In this document: piece after piece, positions 53,538-63,300 of the stretch
How positions within the stretch are numbered: position 1 is the first letter of the stretch
How the letters are laid out: each line of letters starts with the position of its first letter
Position numbers and translations under genes: made by a program
Assembly (NCBI GenBank): GCA_937899835.1
Contig: CALCCE010000094.1
Location: forward strand, 1 to 64,000
DNA: 64,000 nucleotides
Direction of reading: 5' to 3'
From: an uncultured Flavobacteriales bacterium
Lineage (GTDB): Bacteria; Bacteroidota; Bacteroidia; Flavobacteriales_G; Salibacteraceae
Notes under the pieces: model-generated
The model's input: only the letters and a program-made list of their open reading frames with translations
Told to the model about the DNA's origin: nothing
Databases searched by the model: none

Positions 53538-55994
53538 TTAGCTAGCCTCTAGCACCCCCATGGATGCAATGACTTCAAGGTTAAAGTTGTCTTTAGCTTG
53601 CATAAAGGAAATTCGCGGGTTTTGTTCTGCTCCAAATTTCCTTTTCTCCACATCAGCAGAGAAGCCAAGTTGTACGGACTTCACGTTCAGCTCCCGGGCA
53701 CGAAGCATCACGCGATACAAAGCTTGTTTGTACAGTTTGTGCGACTCCAGGTAATCGTAATCCATTCCGATGATCATCGGATGGTAACCATTCTCGGTAC
53801 GATAACACCACAAAGCTGCTAAGGGCAAGGCTTCTTCGCGGGAATCATGTTCCGGTTTCAGGTTGATTACCAAGAACTCCCAATTGTCGAACTCCGACAT
53901 CTTTTGCAAAATATCCACTGGATAATCGTAGAAGTTGAGTCCAAAGTTCCGTCGTTTCACATTGAGGAACAGCTGGTAGTAATAGTCGGCTTCGGAAGCA
54001 GTAATCTGGTTTTTGATGTCTACATCAAACAAATGTTCGAACCGCAGCACTTCTTTTTTCAAGTTTTTGCGGGCATTAGCAGACGCGCCTTCCAGGTACT
54101 GATCGAAGGTATCCCATTCCATATCTGAAACCACATTGGCATTGGGCATGTCGATTTTCAAGAATCCCTTTTCCAGGAAATAATCTTTCAAATCAGTGTC
54201 GTTAGCATCAAAATCGCCAATCACCAATGATCTTGCTTCTGACAAATCCTGTTGACCACCTACCGCATCGAACAGCTCATTGAGCACCTCACGCCACTTG
54301 GAGTAACTACGGTCAATGTAGAGGTGTTCTCCCAGTGAAATCATCGATCCTCCGATAAATGATTTGGAGGCCAGGTAATAAGGATCGGACTTCCGACGGT
54401 TTTCAATCTGTGCCGAAATGGAAGGCAAGGCTACAAAGTCGTCTTTGAAAATTCCTGCGGTGAAGAAAGTGGCACACCTTACTTTGCCTGCCTTGTCGCG
54501 AACGAGGTAATAGTGAAAATCCCAGTTTTCTTCTGGTTTGTCATTTCCTGAAAAGGCCGTTTCCATGAAACGCATCCCTTCCCAGTCGAACACGCCTCGG
54601 TCGGCCATAGCAGTGTTCCAGGTAGCGGCATCTACTTCTTGAATGCTTCGAAAATGCTCAATCTGGTGTTGAGCCGCCGGGCTCAAATCAGCCACCACTG
54701 GCTCTTCTACTTTAATGGTAGCCGCTTCTTCTTTGAGTGAAAGGTTGAAGGCTTTGCGCACTTGATTTTCAGTACGACCTTCATCTTGTAGCGCACGAGG
54801 AAAATGGAATACCATCGCATCGATCAGGGTCCGAATGTCTTCCTTGGTATGGTCCCGGGTAAGTCCGAAACGAATTCCGGTGTGTTTTACTGGCACCATT
54901 GGAAAAAAGGAGGCATTGATGTAAATGCCATCATCCATAAGGCGTTTCACCATGTTGTAACCTACTCCGGGCTGTCCCATACCTACAAAGAAAATGGGGG
55001 TAGACGGGTTAGATACTACCGGTAGTCCCGACTTCTCCAATTGCCGGTTGGTGTACTTCACCAAGGTGCGCAAGTCGTGCTGCAGCTTGTAGATCTCATC
55101 ACTGTTGTGAATTTGGGCAGAAGCCATACAGGCACCAATATCTCCAGGTGAAAGCGGTAGGGAGTAACTCAAAGGCCCTCCAAATACTTTTACTTTTCGA
55201 TACCACTCTTCGTTGGGAAAGACTGCAATGCCACCGTGAACGCCAAATCCTTTCGCCATTGTGGTCACCAGCATCATTTTGGGGTGCAGGCCGATTTCAC
55301 CAAAAACGTATCCTGTTCCATTGGGACCCGCCCAACTCACGCCGTGGGCATCGTCTACGTAAAGGTAAAGTTGTGGGTGCTTGTCGAGCAGGTCCACCAG
55401 GTCATGTGCTGGCAAAGCATCGCCAAACATAGAGTAAACTCCATCGGCCATGTACCAGATTTTCTTGTGTTTCGAGGACAATTTTGTGACCATCCTATCC
55501 AGCATTTCCAAATTGCTGTGGCGGATCATTTCAATAGTTACTCCACGTTGCCGTTGAAGCTGAGCAGCGGTTTGCATGCTAAAATGTGCTTGTTGATCGA
55601 GAATAATTGCGTCCTCCCGATCTACCAGCGAAGGCAATAAAGAAATGTGGGCAGCAGAGGTTCTGGAATAAACCAATGCAGGGTGACCAAACATTTTTGA
55701 TACCGCTTCTTCCAATTCTGCCAAAATATTGGTCAGAATGTAGGTTCTGGACATTACCGATTGAGTGCCGTACTCTTGAATGTACTGGATGGCTTGCTCT
55801 TTGAGCCGTGGGTCGTGCTCTAAAGCAAGGTAGCTCAAGGATCCGAAATTCAATCGATCCTGATCCCCCACCTCAATTTTACGACCAGTCACTGCTCCCT
55901 TGCCAGTGGTCAGGTGAACTATCCCCCGATCCTTGGCATTGGTGAACATCGTATCGATCGTGTCCAAATGATTGTTATGGTTAATTTTTGCCAT
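53538..55994 (-). CDS. Alpha-oxoamine synthase fused to an acyltransferase (GNAT/BioF2-like)
   Basis: 818 residues. The first about 400 are a PLP enzyme of the oxoamine synthase family (KBL, BioF, SPT): DQQAHFS (133-139), VDDAHGVSWAGPNGTG (213-228) with Asp214 and His217, and the PLP Lys248 in TTMAKGFG. After a linker (about 400-440) comes an acyltransferase part (about 440-815) with VLRFEHLFDVDI, YYQLFLNVKRRNFGLNFYD and HKLYKQALYRVMLRARE, similar to Acetyltransf_6/FemAB-like. It would condense an amino acid with an acyl thioester and then N-acylate the product, as in sphingolipid or sulfonolipid synthesis. That pathway is an inference. Confidence 0.85.
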   Translation of the reverse strand: MAKINHNNHLDTIDTMFTNAKDRGIVHLTTGKGAVTGRKIEVGDQDRLNFGSLSYLALEHDPRLKEQAIQYIQEYGTQSVMSRTYILTNILAELEEAVSKMFGHPALVYSRTSAAHISLLPSLVDREDAIILDQQAHFSMQTAAQLQRQRGVTIEMIRHSNLEMLDRMVTKLSSKHKKIWYMADGVYSMFGDALPAHDLVDLLDKHPQLYLYVDDAHGVSWAGPNGTGYVFGEIGLHPKMMLVTTMAKGFGVHGGIAVFPNEEWYRKVKVFGGPLSYSLPLSPGDIGACMASAQIHNSDEIYKLQHDLRTLVKYTNRQLEKSGLPVVSNPSTPIFFVGMGQPGVGYNMVKRLMDDGIYINASFFPMVPVKHTGIRFGLTRDHTKEDIRTLIDAMVFHFPRALQDEGRTENQVRKAFNLSLKEEAATIKVEEPVVADLSPAAQHQIEHFRSIQEVDAATWNTAMADRGVFDWEGMRFMETAFSGNDKPEENWDFHYYLVRDKAGKVRCATFFTAGIFKDDFVALPSISAQIENRRKSDPYYLASKSFIGGSMISLGEHLYIDRSYSKWREVLNELFDAVGGQQDLSEARSLVIGDFDANDTDLKDYFLEKGFLKIDMPNANVVSDMEWDTFDQYLEGASANARKNLKKEVLRFEHLFDVDIKNQITASEADYYYQLFLNVKRRNFGLNFYDYPVDILQKMSEFDNWEFLVINLKPEHDSREEALPLAALWCYRTENGYHPMIIGMDYDYLESHKLYKQALYRVMLRARELNVKSVQLGFSADVEKRKFGAEQNPRISFMQAKDNFNLEVIASMGVLEAS

Positions 55995-56583
55995 AGAAAT
56001 ACTGTTGAGTTTTGTAGTAGCGTATTAATACGCACTGGTTATAGGTTATGGCAGAAGAACTGGGCCCGAGTCTTCTAAACGCGGCAATACTAAGGGATTA
56101 AGAAACTTTTCAGAAAAATTGTTCTTAAAGTTTCTCACATATTTCTGTTCAAGATATGAGTTATCAACACTGTATCTAAAAAACTGTATTACAGATACTT
56201 AAATAAAAAAAACAGGATCAACAGTCGTAATTCGACACTCACCCGTATTTATACTTGTTAAGAACTCGAAAATTGTAGTACCTTGACAAAACACAATCTA
56301 ACCTTCGTTTCTTTGGTGGAAGTAAAATTTGGTTCTATGCCGCATGAGTAGCGAAACAATTGTCACTTGGCCTGTCTTAAGCATTGAAAATAGACGCTAG
56401 CCAATATGGTTGACAAAAACTTATGGATTCGCTAAATTGTAGCTGGATAATTAGAGATAAGCTCACCCAATCATTTTTCAATTGCCTCATTTGACTAATG
56501 ACCCATTGGTCAAATTGAAGAATAAGTGCCTCTGAGTTGAACAAATCGCTAGAGGAAGAAACGACGTACCAAACGCATGTGCT
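55995..56583. other. Gene-free intergenic region, AT-rich
   Basis: 589 bases with a perfect palindrome at 56020-56033, then an AT-rich part (about 56100-56350) with poly-A and no credible frame. A minus-strand frame of 103 codons overlaps the next gene and has no support. I see no clear promoter for either side beyond the palindrome. Confidence 0.6.
56020..56033. promoter_or_regulatory. 14-bp perfect palindrome upstream of the oxoamine synthase gene
   Basis: GCGTATTAATACGC, 26-39 bases before the ATG at 55994 (minus strand). Position and symmetry suggest an operator for a dimeric regulator. No second copy noticed in the window. Confidence 0.45.
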
Positions 56584-56988
56584 ATGCAATATGAAAGCGA
56601 AAACGAATATGTAAAGATCTGGGTGGACAAAGGCATACTTAATGGTGTCTACAAGGTCCGTGATGTAGATCTGGGAATTGCTCAACAATGTGTTGACTTT
56701 CGTTTAGAACGTACCGATTTCAGGCCCTTTCCCTGTTACATTGAAATGGGCTCCATCAAAACCATGACCAAAGAAGCAAGGGATCATTTTGCTTCGGAGC
56801 GCGGCTACAGTGGAATTGTAGCTTGTGCGCTTTTGGTAGATTCTTCCATCAACCGCCTTATCGGCAACTTTTTTCTGCGGATTTCTAAGCCCAAGGCGCC
56901 TACCCGATTGTTTACCGACAAATCAAAAGCCATTACTTGGGTCACACAGTTTGTGACGGCGGAGCACCAAATGGCCCATAATTCGTAA
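56584..56988 (+). CDS. DUF7793-like (STAS-related) protein
   Basis: 134 residues. Alternating beta strands and helices: YIEMGSIKTMTKEARDHFAS (about 56-75), VACALLVDSSINRLIGNFFL, PTRLFTDKSKAITWV. This resembles the DUF7793/STAS-like proteins seen near signalling genes in Bacteroidota, where the KEARDFLAS and NFF...KP...PTRLF blocks are conserved. A role as a partner-switch or signalling adaptor is a guess. A histidine kinase gene follows 98 bases later. Confidence 0.65.
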   Translation: MQYESENEYVKIWVDKGILNGVYKVRDVDLGIAQQCVDFRLERTDFRPFPCYIEMGSIKTMTKEARDHFASERGYSGIVACALLVDSSINRLIGNFFLRISKPKAPTRLFTDKSKAITWVTQFVTAEHQMAHNS

Positions 56989-57086
56989 AGATTTCCATCA
57001 GGTTTACCTTAAAAATTTTCAAGTCTGATAACTTTGGAGCATTTGTCCCGTATGTGAGGATGCAATAGTCTACCACTGTTACTGAA

Positions 57087-58346
57087 TTGAGCCAATTGAA
57101 CGAGATAGAACGGATCAACCGGCTGTTGCTACAGCTGGCGTCCGGTAATTTTTCGTACCGCGAGGAAGTCCTCCATGAAAACAATCATCTGGAGGGCATT
57201 ATCACCGGGATCAACATGCTGGCGGAGGAGCTTGAATCCTCTACGGTTTCCCACGACTACCTCAACAGCATTTTTAAAGGGGTTGTGGACATGTTGGTGG
57301 TGCTTAATTCTGATAACACCATTCGCCAAATCAACGAAGCGGTAACCAAGGAACTGGGCTATTCACCCGAAGACCTTATTGGCCAACCTTTTGTTTCGCT
57401 TTTTAGCGAAATAGACCCCATAGCCTTGCATACCTCCAACGAAAGCCTTTATGAAAAGGGGGTTTGCTACAATGTAGAGGCGACTTTTAAAACCAAGGAG
57501 GGGAAATCTATTCCGGTTTCGTTTTCCTCCTCCCTGCTCTACAACAACGATCAGCACATCAACGGGACCCTCTACATCGCCAAAAATATTTCTAAGCTCA
57601 AAAAAGTGGAGCGCGACCTTAAGGTTATCAACCACGAGCTAAAAACTTTTGTCTACAAAGCTTCTCACGATTTAAAAGGTCCCATCGCTTCTATTTTGGG
57701 GCTCACGAATGTGGCAGGGCTCGAAATTGAAGATGCGGCAGACGGTGAGATTAGAGGCATTGCAAAAGAATACCTGGGCCTTATTCAAGACAGTGCTTCG
57801 ATGATGAACAGCATTTTGCTCAATTTGATCGACATCACCTACCTGAAACAGGCAAGGATGAAGATTGAACCCATTGATTTTGAAGACCTGATTCGCTCCA
57901 TTTATAACAGTTTGCGTTTTGTGAAGGAGTTTCAAAAAGTAGAGTTACGCCTGAACATTCAACCGGAGATTCAATTTCACAGCGATATTAAAGTGGTCAA
58001 GTCTATTTTGCAGAACCTGCTTGAAAATGGACTCAAATACCACCGGAACGAAATTCGAGAACCCTGGGTAGCCATTGATGTGCAACAAACCAAAGCTGGT
58101 GTGTTTTTACAAGTGAAAGACAACGGCATCGGAATTCCTAAAGAAGTACAAGGGCAGATTTTCGAAATGTTTTTTCGTGCCTCCAACAAGTCTGCCGGAA
58201 CAGGCCTTGGACTGTATATTGTGAAGAATGCAGTAGAACAGATCAACGGAAATATTCAACTTTTCAGTCAGCCATCGGGTACAACATTTAAAATAGATTT
58301 ACCATCTTTGATTAGAACTGAGGTGGAAATCCATCCCAGCGCGTAA
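57087..58346 (+). CDS. PAS-domain histidine kinase, TTG start
   Basis: 419 residues from TTG at 57087 (in-frame TAG at 57066). A short N-terminal helical part (about 10-55) resembles a HAMP-like segment without membrane helices. PAS at about 60-175 (SIFKGVVDMLVVLNSDNTIRQINE, YSPEDLIGQPF). H-box with His near 194 (YKASHDLKGPIASIL). HATPase_c at about 295-405 (NLLENGLKY, DNGIGIP, GLGLYI). Cytosolic. Receiver gene starts 12 bases later. Confidence 0.88.
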   Translation: MSQLNEIERINRLLLQLASGNFSYREEVLHENNHLEGIITGINMLAEELESSTVSHDYLNSIFKGVVDMLVVLNSDNTIRQINEAVTKELGYSPEDLIGQPFVSLFSEIDPIALHTSNESLYEKGVCYNVEATFKTKEGKSIPVSFSSSLLYNNDQHINGTLYIAKNISKLKKVERDLKVINHELKTFVYKASHDLKGPIASILGLTNVAGLEIEDAADGEIRGIAKEYLGLIQDSASMMNSILLNLIDITYLKQARMKIEPIDFEDLIRSIYNSLRFVKEFQKVELRLNIQPEIQFHSDIKVVKSILQNLLENGLKYHRNEIREPWVAIDVQQTKAGVFLQVKDNGIGIPKEVQGQIFEMFFRASNKSAGTGLGLYIVKNAVEQINGNIQLFSQPSGTTFKIDLPSLIRTEVEIHPSA

Positions 58347-58358
58347 CCCGAACTAACC

Positions 58359-58781
58359 TTGAGCGCACCCCCCGAACGTTCTCGCTTCAAAACCGTTTTG
58401 TTGGTTGATGACAGCCGATTCGATAACCTTGTACACGAACGGCTCATCATCCGCTCAGGTCTTTGTGAGCACCTGGAAGTATATCCCAATGGTAAATTGG
58501 CTATTGATGCTTTGGCTGATCCTAACCATGAAAATGCCCACCAATTGGCCGAAACCGATCTTATTTTACTGGACATCAACATGCCGATCCTGGATGGTTT
58601 TGGCTTTTTAAAACGGTTTCCTGAATTGACTCCTACATTAACTCAGCGAGTTAATGTGGTCATTCTCACTTCTTATATTAACCTGGAAGACAAACGCCGG
58701 TCCTCTGAATCTCCTTTTGTGGCCGGTTATATCAACAAGCCTCTAACCGAGGACAAATTAGCTGAATTGGCTGATTTGTAG
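58359..58781 (+). CDS. Single-domain response regulator, TTG start
   Basis: 140 residues from TTG at 58359. Acidic pair Asp17-Asp18 (VDDSR), phosphoacceptor Asp72 (LLDINMP), Thr in VILTSY and Lys in INKPL near 128. No output domain. Partner of the kinase just upstream. Confidence 0.88.
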   Translation: MSAPPERSRFKTVLLVDDSRFDNLVHERLIIRSGLCEHLEVYPNGKLAIDALADPNHENAHQLAETDLILLDINMPILDGFGFLKRFPELTPTLTQRVNVVILTSYINLEDKRRSSESPFVAGYINKPLTEDKLAELADL

Positions 58782-58794
58782 GCAAAAAAAGGGA

Positions 58795-58827
58795 TTGAAG
58801 CTTATCCTTTTCAATTCGCTACCTTTG
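58795..58827 (+). promoter_or_regulatory. Promoter of the DEAD-box gene
   Basis: TTG (58795-58797), 22 bases, TACCTTTG (58820-58827). Transcription would begin near 58834 and give a leader of about 17 bases before the TTG start. Confidence 0.55.
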
Positions 58828-58850
58828 GCCACACTAGAAAATGGAATGAA

Positions 58851-60281
58851 TTGAAGTTTACCGATTTCCCGCTTGACTCAGAGGTGTTAGAGTCAGTCCT
58901 TAGCATGGGATTTGAAAATGCTACCCCAATCCAGGAACAAGCAATTCCTGTTATTCTCGAAAACAAAGATCTTATTGGTTGTGCGCAGACGGGCACAGGC
59001 AAAACTGCTGCTTTTCTAATTCCGCTTATTCAGAAGCTACGCAACACGCCAGGCAATAAGATCAAAGCTTTGGTGATTGTTCCTACCCGAGAACTAGCCA
59101 TACAGATCGACCAGGCAATGGACGGGTTGAGCTATTTTACCGGAGTGAGTTCTTTTCCAGTGTATGGCGGTGGACAAGGGGATGTTTTTAGCGACCAGAA
59201 AAAAGCCATCATTCAGGGGGCCGACTTGTTGATTGCTACACCGGGACGCTTGCTTGCACACATCAAATTGGGTTATGTAGACTTTAGCAGCCTCAATACC
59301 TTGATACTCGATGAGGCGGATCGGATGCTGGACATGGGCTTTTTCCCCGATATCAAAACCATTACTGAAAAATTGCCCGAAGAACGGCAATCGCTGATGT
59401 TTTCGGCCACTATGGCTTCAGAAATTCGGAAACTTTCCAACCAGATACTCAAAGAACCGGAACAAATCAACCTCGCCATTGCCAAGCCTGCGGAGGGCAT
59501 TACTCAACGTTGTTTCTTGGTATACGATGGCAAAAAGATTGCCTTGCTGGAACACTTGTTGGCGGAAGAAGAAGTACAAAACATGCTGATTTTCGCTTCG
59601 CGGAAAACTTCGGTAGATACCATTGTTCGTTCTCTGCAGCGAAAAAACTACGATGCTCGAAGCATCCACTCCGGCAAATCACAGGACGAGCGGAACGAAA
59701 CGTTGAGGGCCTTTAGAAATGGACACGTCAAAATTTTGGTGGCCACCGATATTCTTTCTCGGGGCATCGACATTGAAGGCTTGAGCCACGTGGTCAACTA
59801 CGATATTCCCGACGATGCAGCCGATTACGTGCACCGCATCGGGCGTACTGCCCGGGCCGATGCCACAGGAATGGCTATTTCTTTCATCAACGAAGACGAT
59901 CAATTCAAAATTTCCAACATTGAGGCCTTGATCGAAAAGGAACTGGAAAAGGAGAAAACACCCGGATCGATTGGAGAAAGCCCGGAATACGATCCCAACC
60001 GAAGGCCTTCGCGCGGACGCGGTCGTGGCCGTGGCCGAGGTCATGGAGGTGGTGGCGGCAGAGGACGGTCACACGGTGGCGGAAAAGGCCAGCGTCACCA
60101 GGGCAACCGTAACCGCAACAAAGACCGTAACGCTTCGGCAAAACCCGGTGGGGATACGCAAAATAACAATCAAGGAGGCTCCTCTTCCAACAAGAAAAAG
60201 AAACGTCCTTTCAGAAGGAAAAAGAAAGGCGGAGGTTCCAATGGAAATGCTGCTCCACCTTCCTCCCAGGGGAAAGAGTAA
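58851..60281 (+). CDS. DEAD-box RNA helicase, TTG start
   Basis: 476 residues; TTG at 58851 is the only usable start, because the ATGs at 58841 and 58846 meet stops at once. Q motif TPIQEQAI (25-32), Walker A AQTGTGKT (45-52), PTREL (78-82), DEAD (154-157), SAT near 184-186, HRIGRTAR near 331. The tail (about 385-476) is Gly/Arg/Asn/Lys-rich with RGRGRGRG repeats that bind RNA. Fits RhlE-like helicases for ribosome assembly or cold adaptation. Confidence 0.95.
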   Translation: MKFTDFPLDSEVLESVLSMGFENATPIQEQAIPVILENKDLIGCAQTGTGKTAAFLIPLIQKLRNTPGNKIKALVIVPTRELAIQIDQAMDGLSYFTGVSSFPVYGGGQGDVFSDQKKAIIQGADLLIATPGRLLAHIKLGYVDFSSLNTLILDEADRMLDMGFFPDIKTITEKLPEERQSLMFSATMASEIRKLSNQILKEPEQINLAIAKPAEGITQRCFLVYDGKKIALLEHLLAEEEVQNMLIFASRKTSVDTIVRSLQRKNYDARSIHSGKSQDERNETLRAFRNGHVKILVATDILSRGIDIEGLSHVVNYDIPDDAADYVHRIGRTARADATGMAISFINEDDQFKISNIEALIEKELEKEKTPGSIGESPEYDPNRRPSRGRGRGRGRGHGGGGGRGRSHGGGKGQRHQGNRNRNKDRNASAKPGGDTQNNNQGGSSSNKKKKRPFRRKKKGGGSNGNAAPPSSQGKE

Positions 60282-60321
60282 CTTTTAGCACTGATGTAAC
60301 ATTTGGAGGGGCTTCGCGTCA

Positions 60322-60338
60322 CACAAACAATGTTTGTG
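60322..60338. repeat. Inverted repeat between helicase and peptidase genes
   Basis: CACAAAC, three bases, GTTTGTG: perfect 7-bp arms. No T-run, so a terminator is doubtful; it may be an operator for the peptidase gene 40 bases downstream. Confidence 0.4.
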
Positions 60339-60378
60339 AGTGAATTTCGTTCCTTGGATGCCCTCTAACCTCTCCCTC

Positions 60379-63300
60379 ATGATTCGACTGCTGCTATTGG
60401 CAACCGGCCTGTTGTTGTGCTTCGCCCTTACTGCCCAAGATTTCGATGCTCCTAAAGCCACTACTGTTCCTTACTACGACACGCTCTTTGGTGAGGTGTT
60501 TCCCGATCCTTACCGGTGGATAACCAACAAGGAAGACCCGGAGGTGATGAACTATCTTTACGCTGAAAATGCGTATGCGGACCGTACCTTACAATCAACG
60601 GAAATCCTGCAAAAAAACCTCTATGAGGAAATAAAAGGCTATTCGCGGGAACGCTTTTCGTCACTGCCTACCAGGCGCGACAGTTTTTATTACTACAACC
60701 GGTACGACAAGCACTCGAACTACCCGATTATCGCGCGCAAAAAAGACAGCCTGACTGCCGAGGAAGAAATTGTGCTTGATGGAAACAAACTGGCAAAGGG
60801 TCAATCTTATTTCGTTCTGCAATTTGTGTCGGTCAGCTTTGACCATCAGTTGGTGGCCTACGGGCGCAACCAATACGGCGGAGATGCTGGTGACTTGCGC
60901 ATCAAAGACATTGTGGGCGACAGCTTACTCCCCGACAAGATACCTGGTGTTGGTGGCGTGGTTTGGGCCAAAGACAACAAGACTTTGTTCTATATTTTCG
61001 AAGACCCCAAAACCAAACGTGCCAACCGTATTTTTAGGCACCGCATTGGCACTCCGAAAGAAGCGGATGTATTGGTTTATGAGGAAAAGCGACCGGGGTA
61101 TTTTCCCTCCATTGGCCTGTCAGATTCGCGAGACTACATTTTGTTGATGTCCAGCAGTTTCGTAGACAGCAAGGTATGGGTGTTGCCTTCCGATCAACCG
61201 GAAGCTGCTTTTCAGCCTTTTGGCAACAAACTGCCTAAGGCCATGTATCAGTTAGACCATACGGCTGGCAACGAATGGACTTTACTCACCGACTTCAAGG
61301 CGCCTAACTATCGGGTAGTGCGGCTGACTTCACTCCAACAACCGACTGAAGATTGGAAAAATATTGTGACCGTACACGACAGTTCTTTTTTGCAGGATTT
61401 TCGAATGCTGAAGGATTACCAAATCACCCATATACTGGAGAAAGGCACACCGGTGATGCGAGTGCTCAATCGCAGCAACGATTCGAGCTTTGTACTTCCT
61501 TTTCCTGATGGGCCCTTCTCAGTGAGCCTGTTGGGTTCTTCCGATTATCAGGACAGCGTTATCCGCTACAGCTATACTTCGATGGTAGTACCGAGTCAGG
61601 TGCACGAATACAACCTCCGCACCGGGCACGACACCATCATCCGAAAAACCGAAGTGAAAGGCTACAAGGCCCGCAACTTTGAGAGTAAAAGGGTGTGGGC
61701 ACCCTCGCGAGACGGCAAACGGATTGCGGTGGACTTGCTGTATAAAAAAGGGTTCAAACCCAACGGAAGTCACCCTGTGATGATGAACGCCTACGGCAGC
61801 TACGGCAACAACATAGACCCCAGTTTCACGGTGAGTCGCCTGGGCTACCTCGAACGCGGTTTTGTAATCGCTATACCCCACGTGCGGGGCGAAAGCTTTT
61901 TGGGTGTTGGCTGGCACGATGACGGAAAGTTGCTTAATAAGCAGAATACGTTTAATGATGTAGTGGATGCTACCGAGTACCTTATCGCTCAAGGGTATGC
62001 CGATCCCTCTCGGATCGCCTTGCAAGGGGGAAGTGCCGGAGGGTTATTGGTGGGAGCGGTGATCAACGACCGGCCCGACCTCTACTGTGCTGCCATTGCC
62101 AATGCGCCTTTTGTAGATGTGTTTTTCGACATGCACGACGAGGATTGGCCCAACATTGTGGCCCATTACGATGAAATTGGAAATCCGAAAATTCGGGAAT
62201 ACCACGACTACCTGTTGTCTTACTGCCCTTATCACAACTTGAAAGCACAGGATTATCCACACGTGCTGGTAACCAACGGCCTCAACGACAGTCGGGTACC
62301 CTATTGGGCCCCGGCCAAATGGGTAGCCAAGATGCGCACCTTGAAAACCGATTCGAACTTGTTGTTGCTCAAGACCGATATGTCGGGAGGGCATTTTGGT
62401 GCTTCTGGTCGCTACGAGCGTTGGAAGGAAACGGCCCAGGAAATGGCCTTTGTTTTTCAGGCGATGGGCATTCGTGAAAACTACCTGGTGGTCAGCGGAA
62501 AAGTGTTGGATGTCAACAAGGAGCCTTTGCCTTACGTAAATGTGTTTTTGGAAGGTTCTACCAAGGGCACGACCACCAACTACGATGGAGAATTTGCGCT
62601 TGAAGTAAAAGAGGATAAGCTGAATGACCTGGTGTTGCAATATGTGGGCTACGAAAAAAAGTCATTGCCTTTGTCCATCGACATGGAACTCACGGGCCTG
62701 GAGATCACTTTGGAGTCGGAAGATATTCAGCTGCCCCAATTCACCGTTTCGGCGAAGGCCAAAGACCCGGCGTATGGTATCATCAAAAACGCCATTGCCC
62801 GTCGGAAATACTACCTGGACCAGGTAGGTGCTTATTCTACCGACCTATATATGAAAGGAGCCACCCGACTGAATGAGATACCCGATAAACTGCCTCCGTT
62901 TTTAAGTGTAGAAGATCTGCCGGATTCCAACGACCTTGGCTTGATCTACCTTTCTGAGTCGGTTACCCGACTGCACAACCGAAAACCAACGGATAGAAAA
63001 GAGGAAATGATCGCTTCCAAAGTAGCCGGGCAAAGCGCTGGATTTAGCTGGAACCGGGCCTCGGATGTCTTGTTCAATTTCTACGAAAACCGGATTAAGC
63101 TGCGCGATGTTTCGGAGCGGGATTTTGTATCGCCTATTTCGTCGGGAGCCTTACTGTACTACAAGTATTCTTTGGTGGGCACTTTCCGTGAAAACGGCAA
63201 GACCATCAATAAGATCAAGGTCCTTCCACGCAGGAAAAGTGATCCTATTTTCCATGGACACATCTACATTGTAGAAGACGACTGGAACATTCACAGCCTG

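Noticed and set aside
56377-56688. Hydrophobic minus-strand frame of 103 codons
   Set aside because: Overlaps the start of the DUF7793-like gene and the AT-rich gap, which produces hydrophobic chance frames.
60000-60085. Short tandem repeat in DNA
   Set aside because: It encodes the Arg-Gly tail of the helicase, a normal feature of the protein.
62044-62640. Minus-strand frame of 198 codons inside the S9A fusion
   Set aside because: Opposite the catalytic domain of the peptidase; shadow of a strongly biased coding frame.
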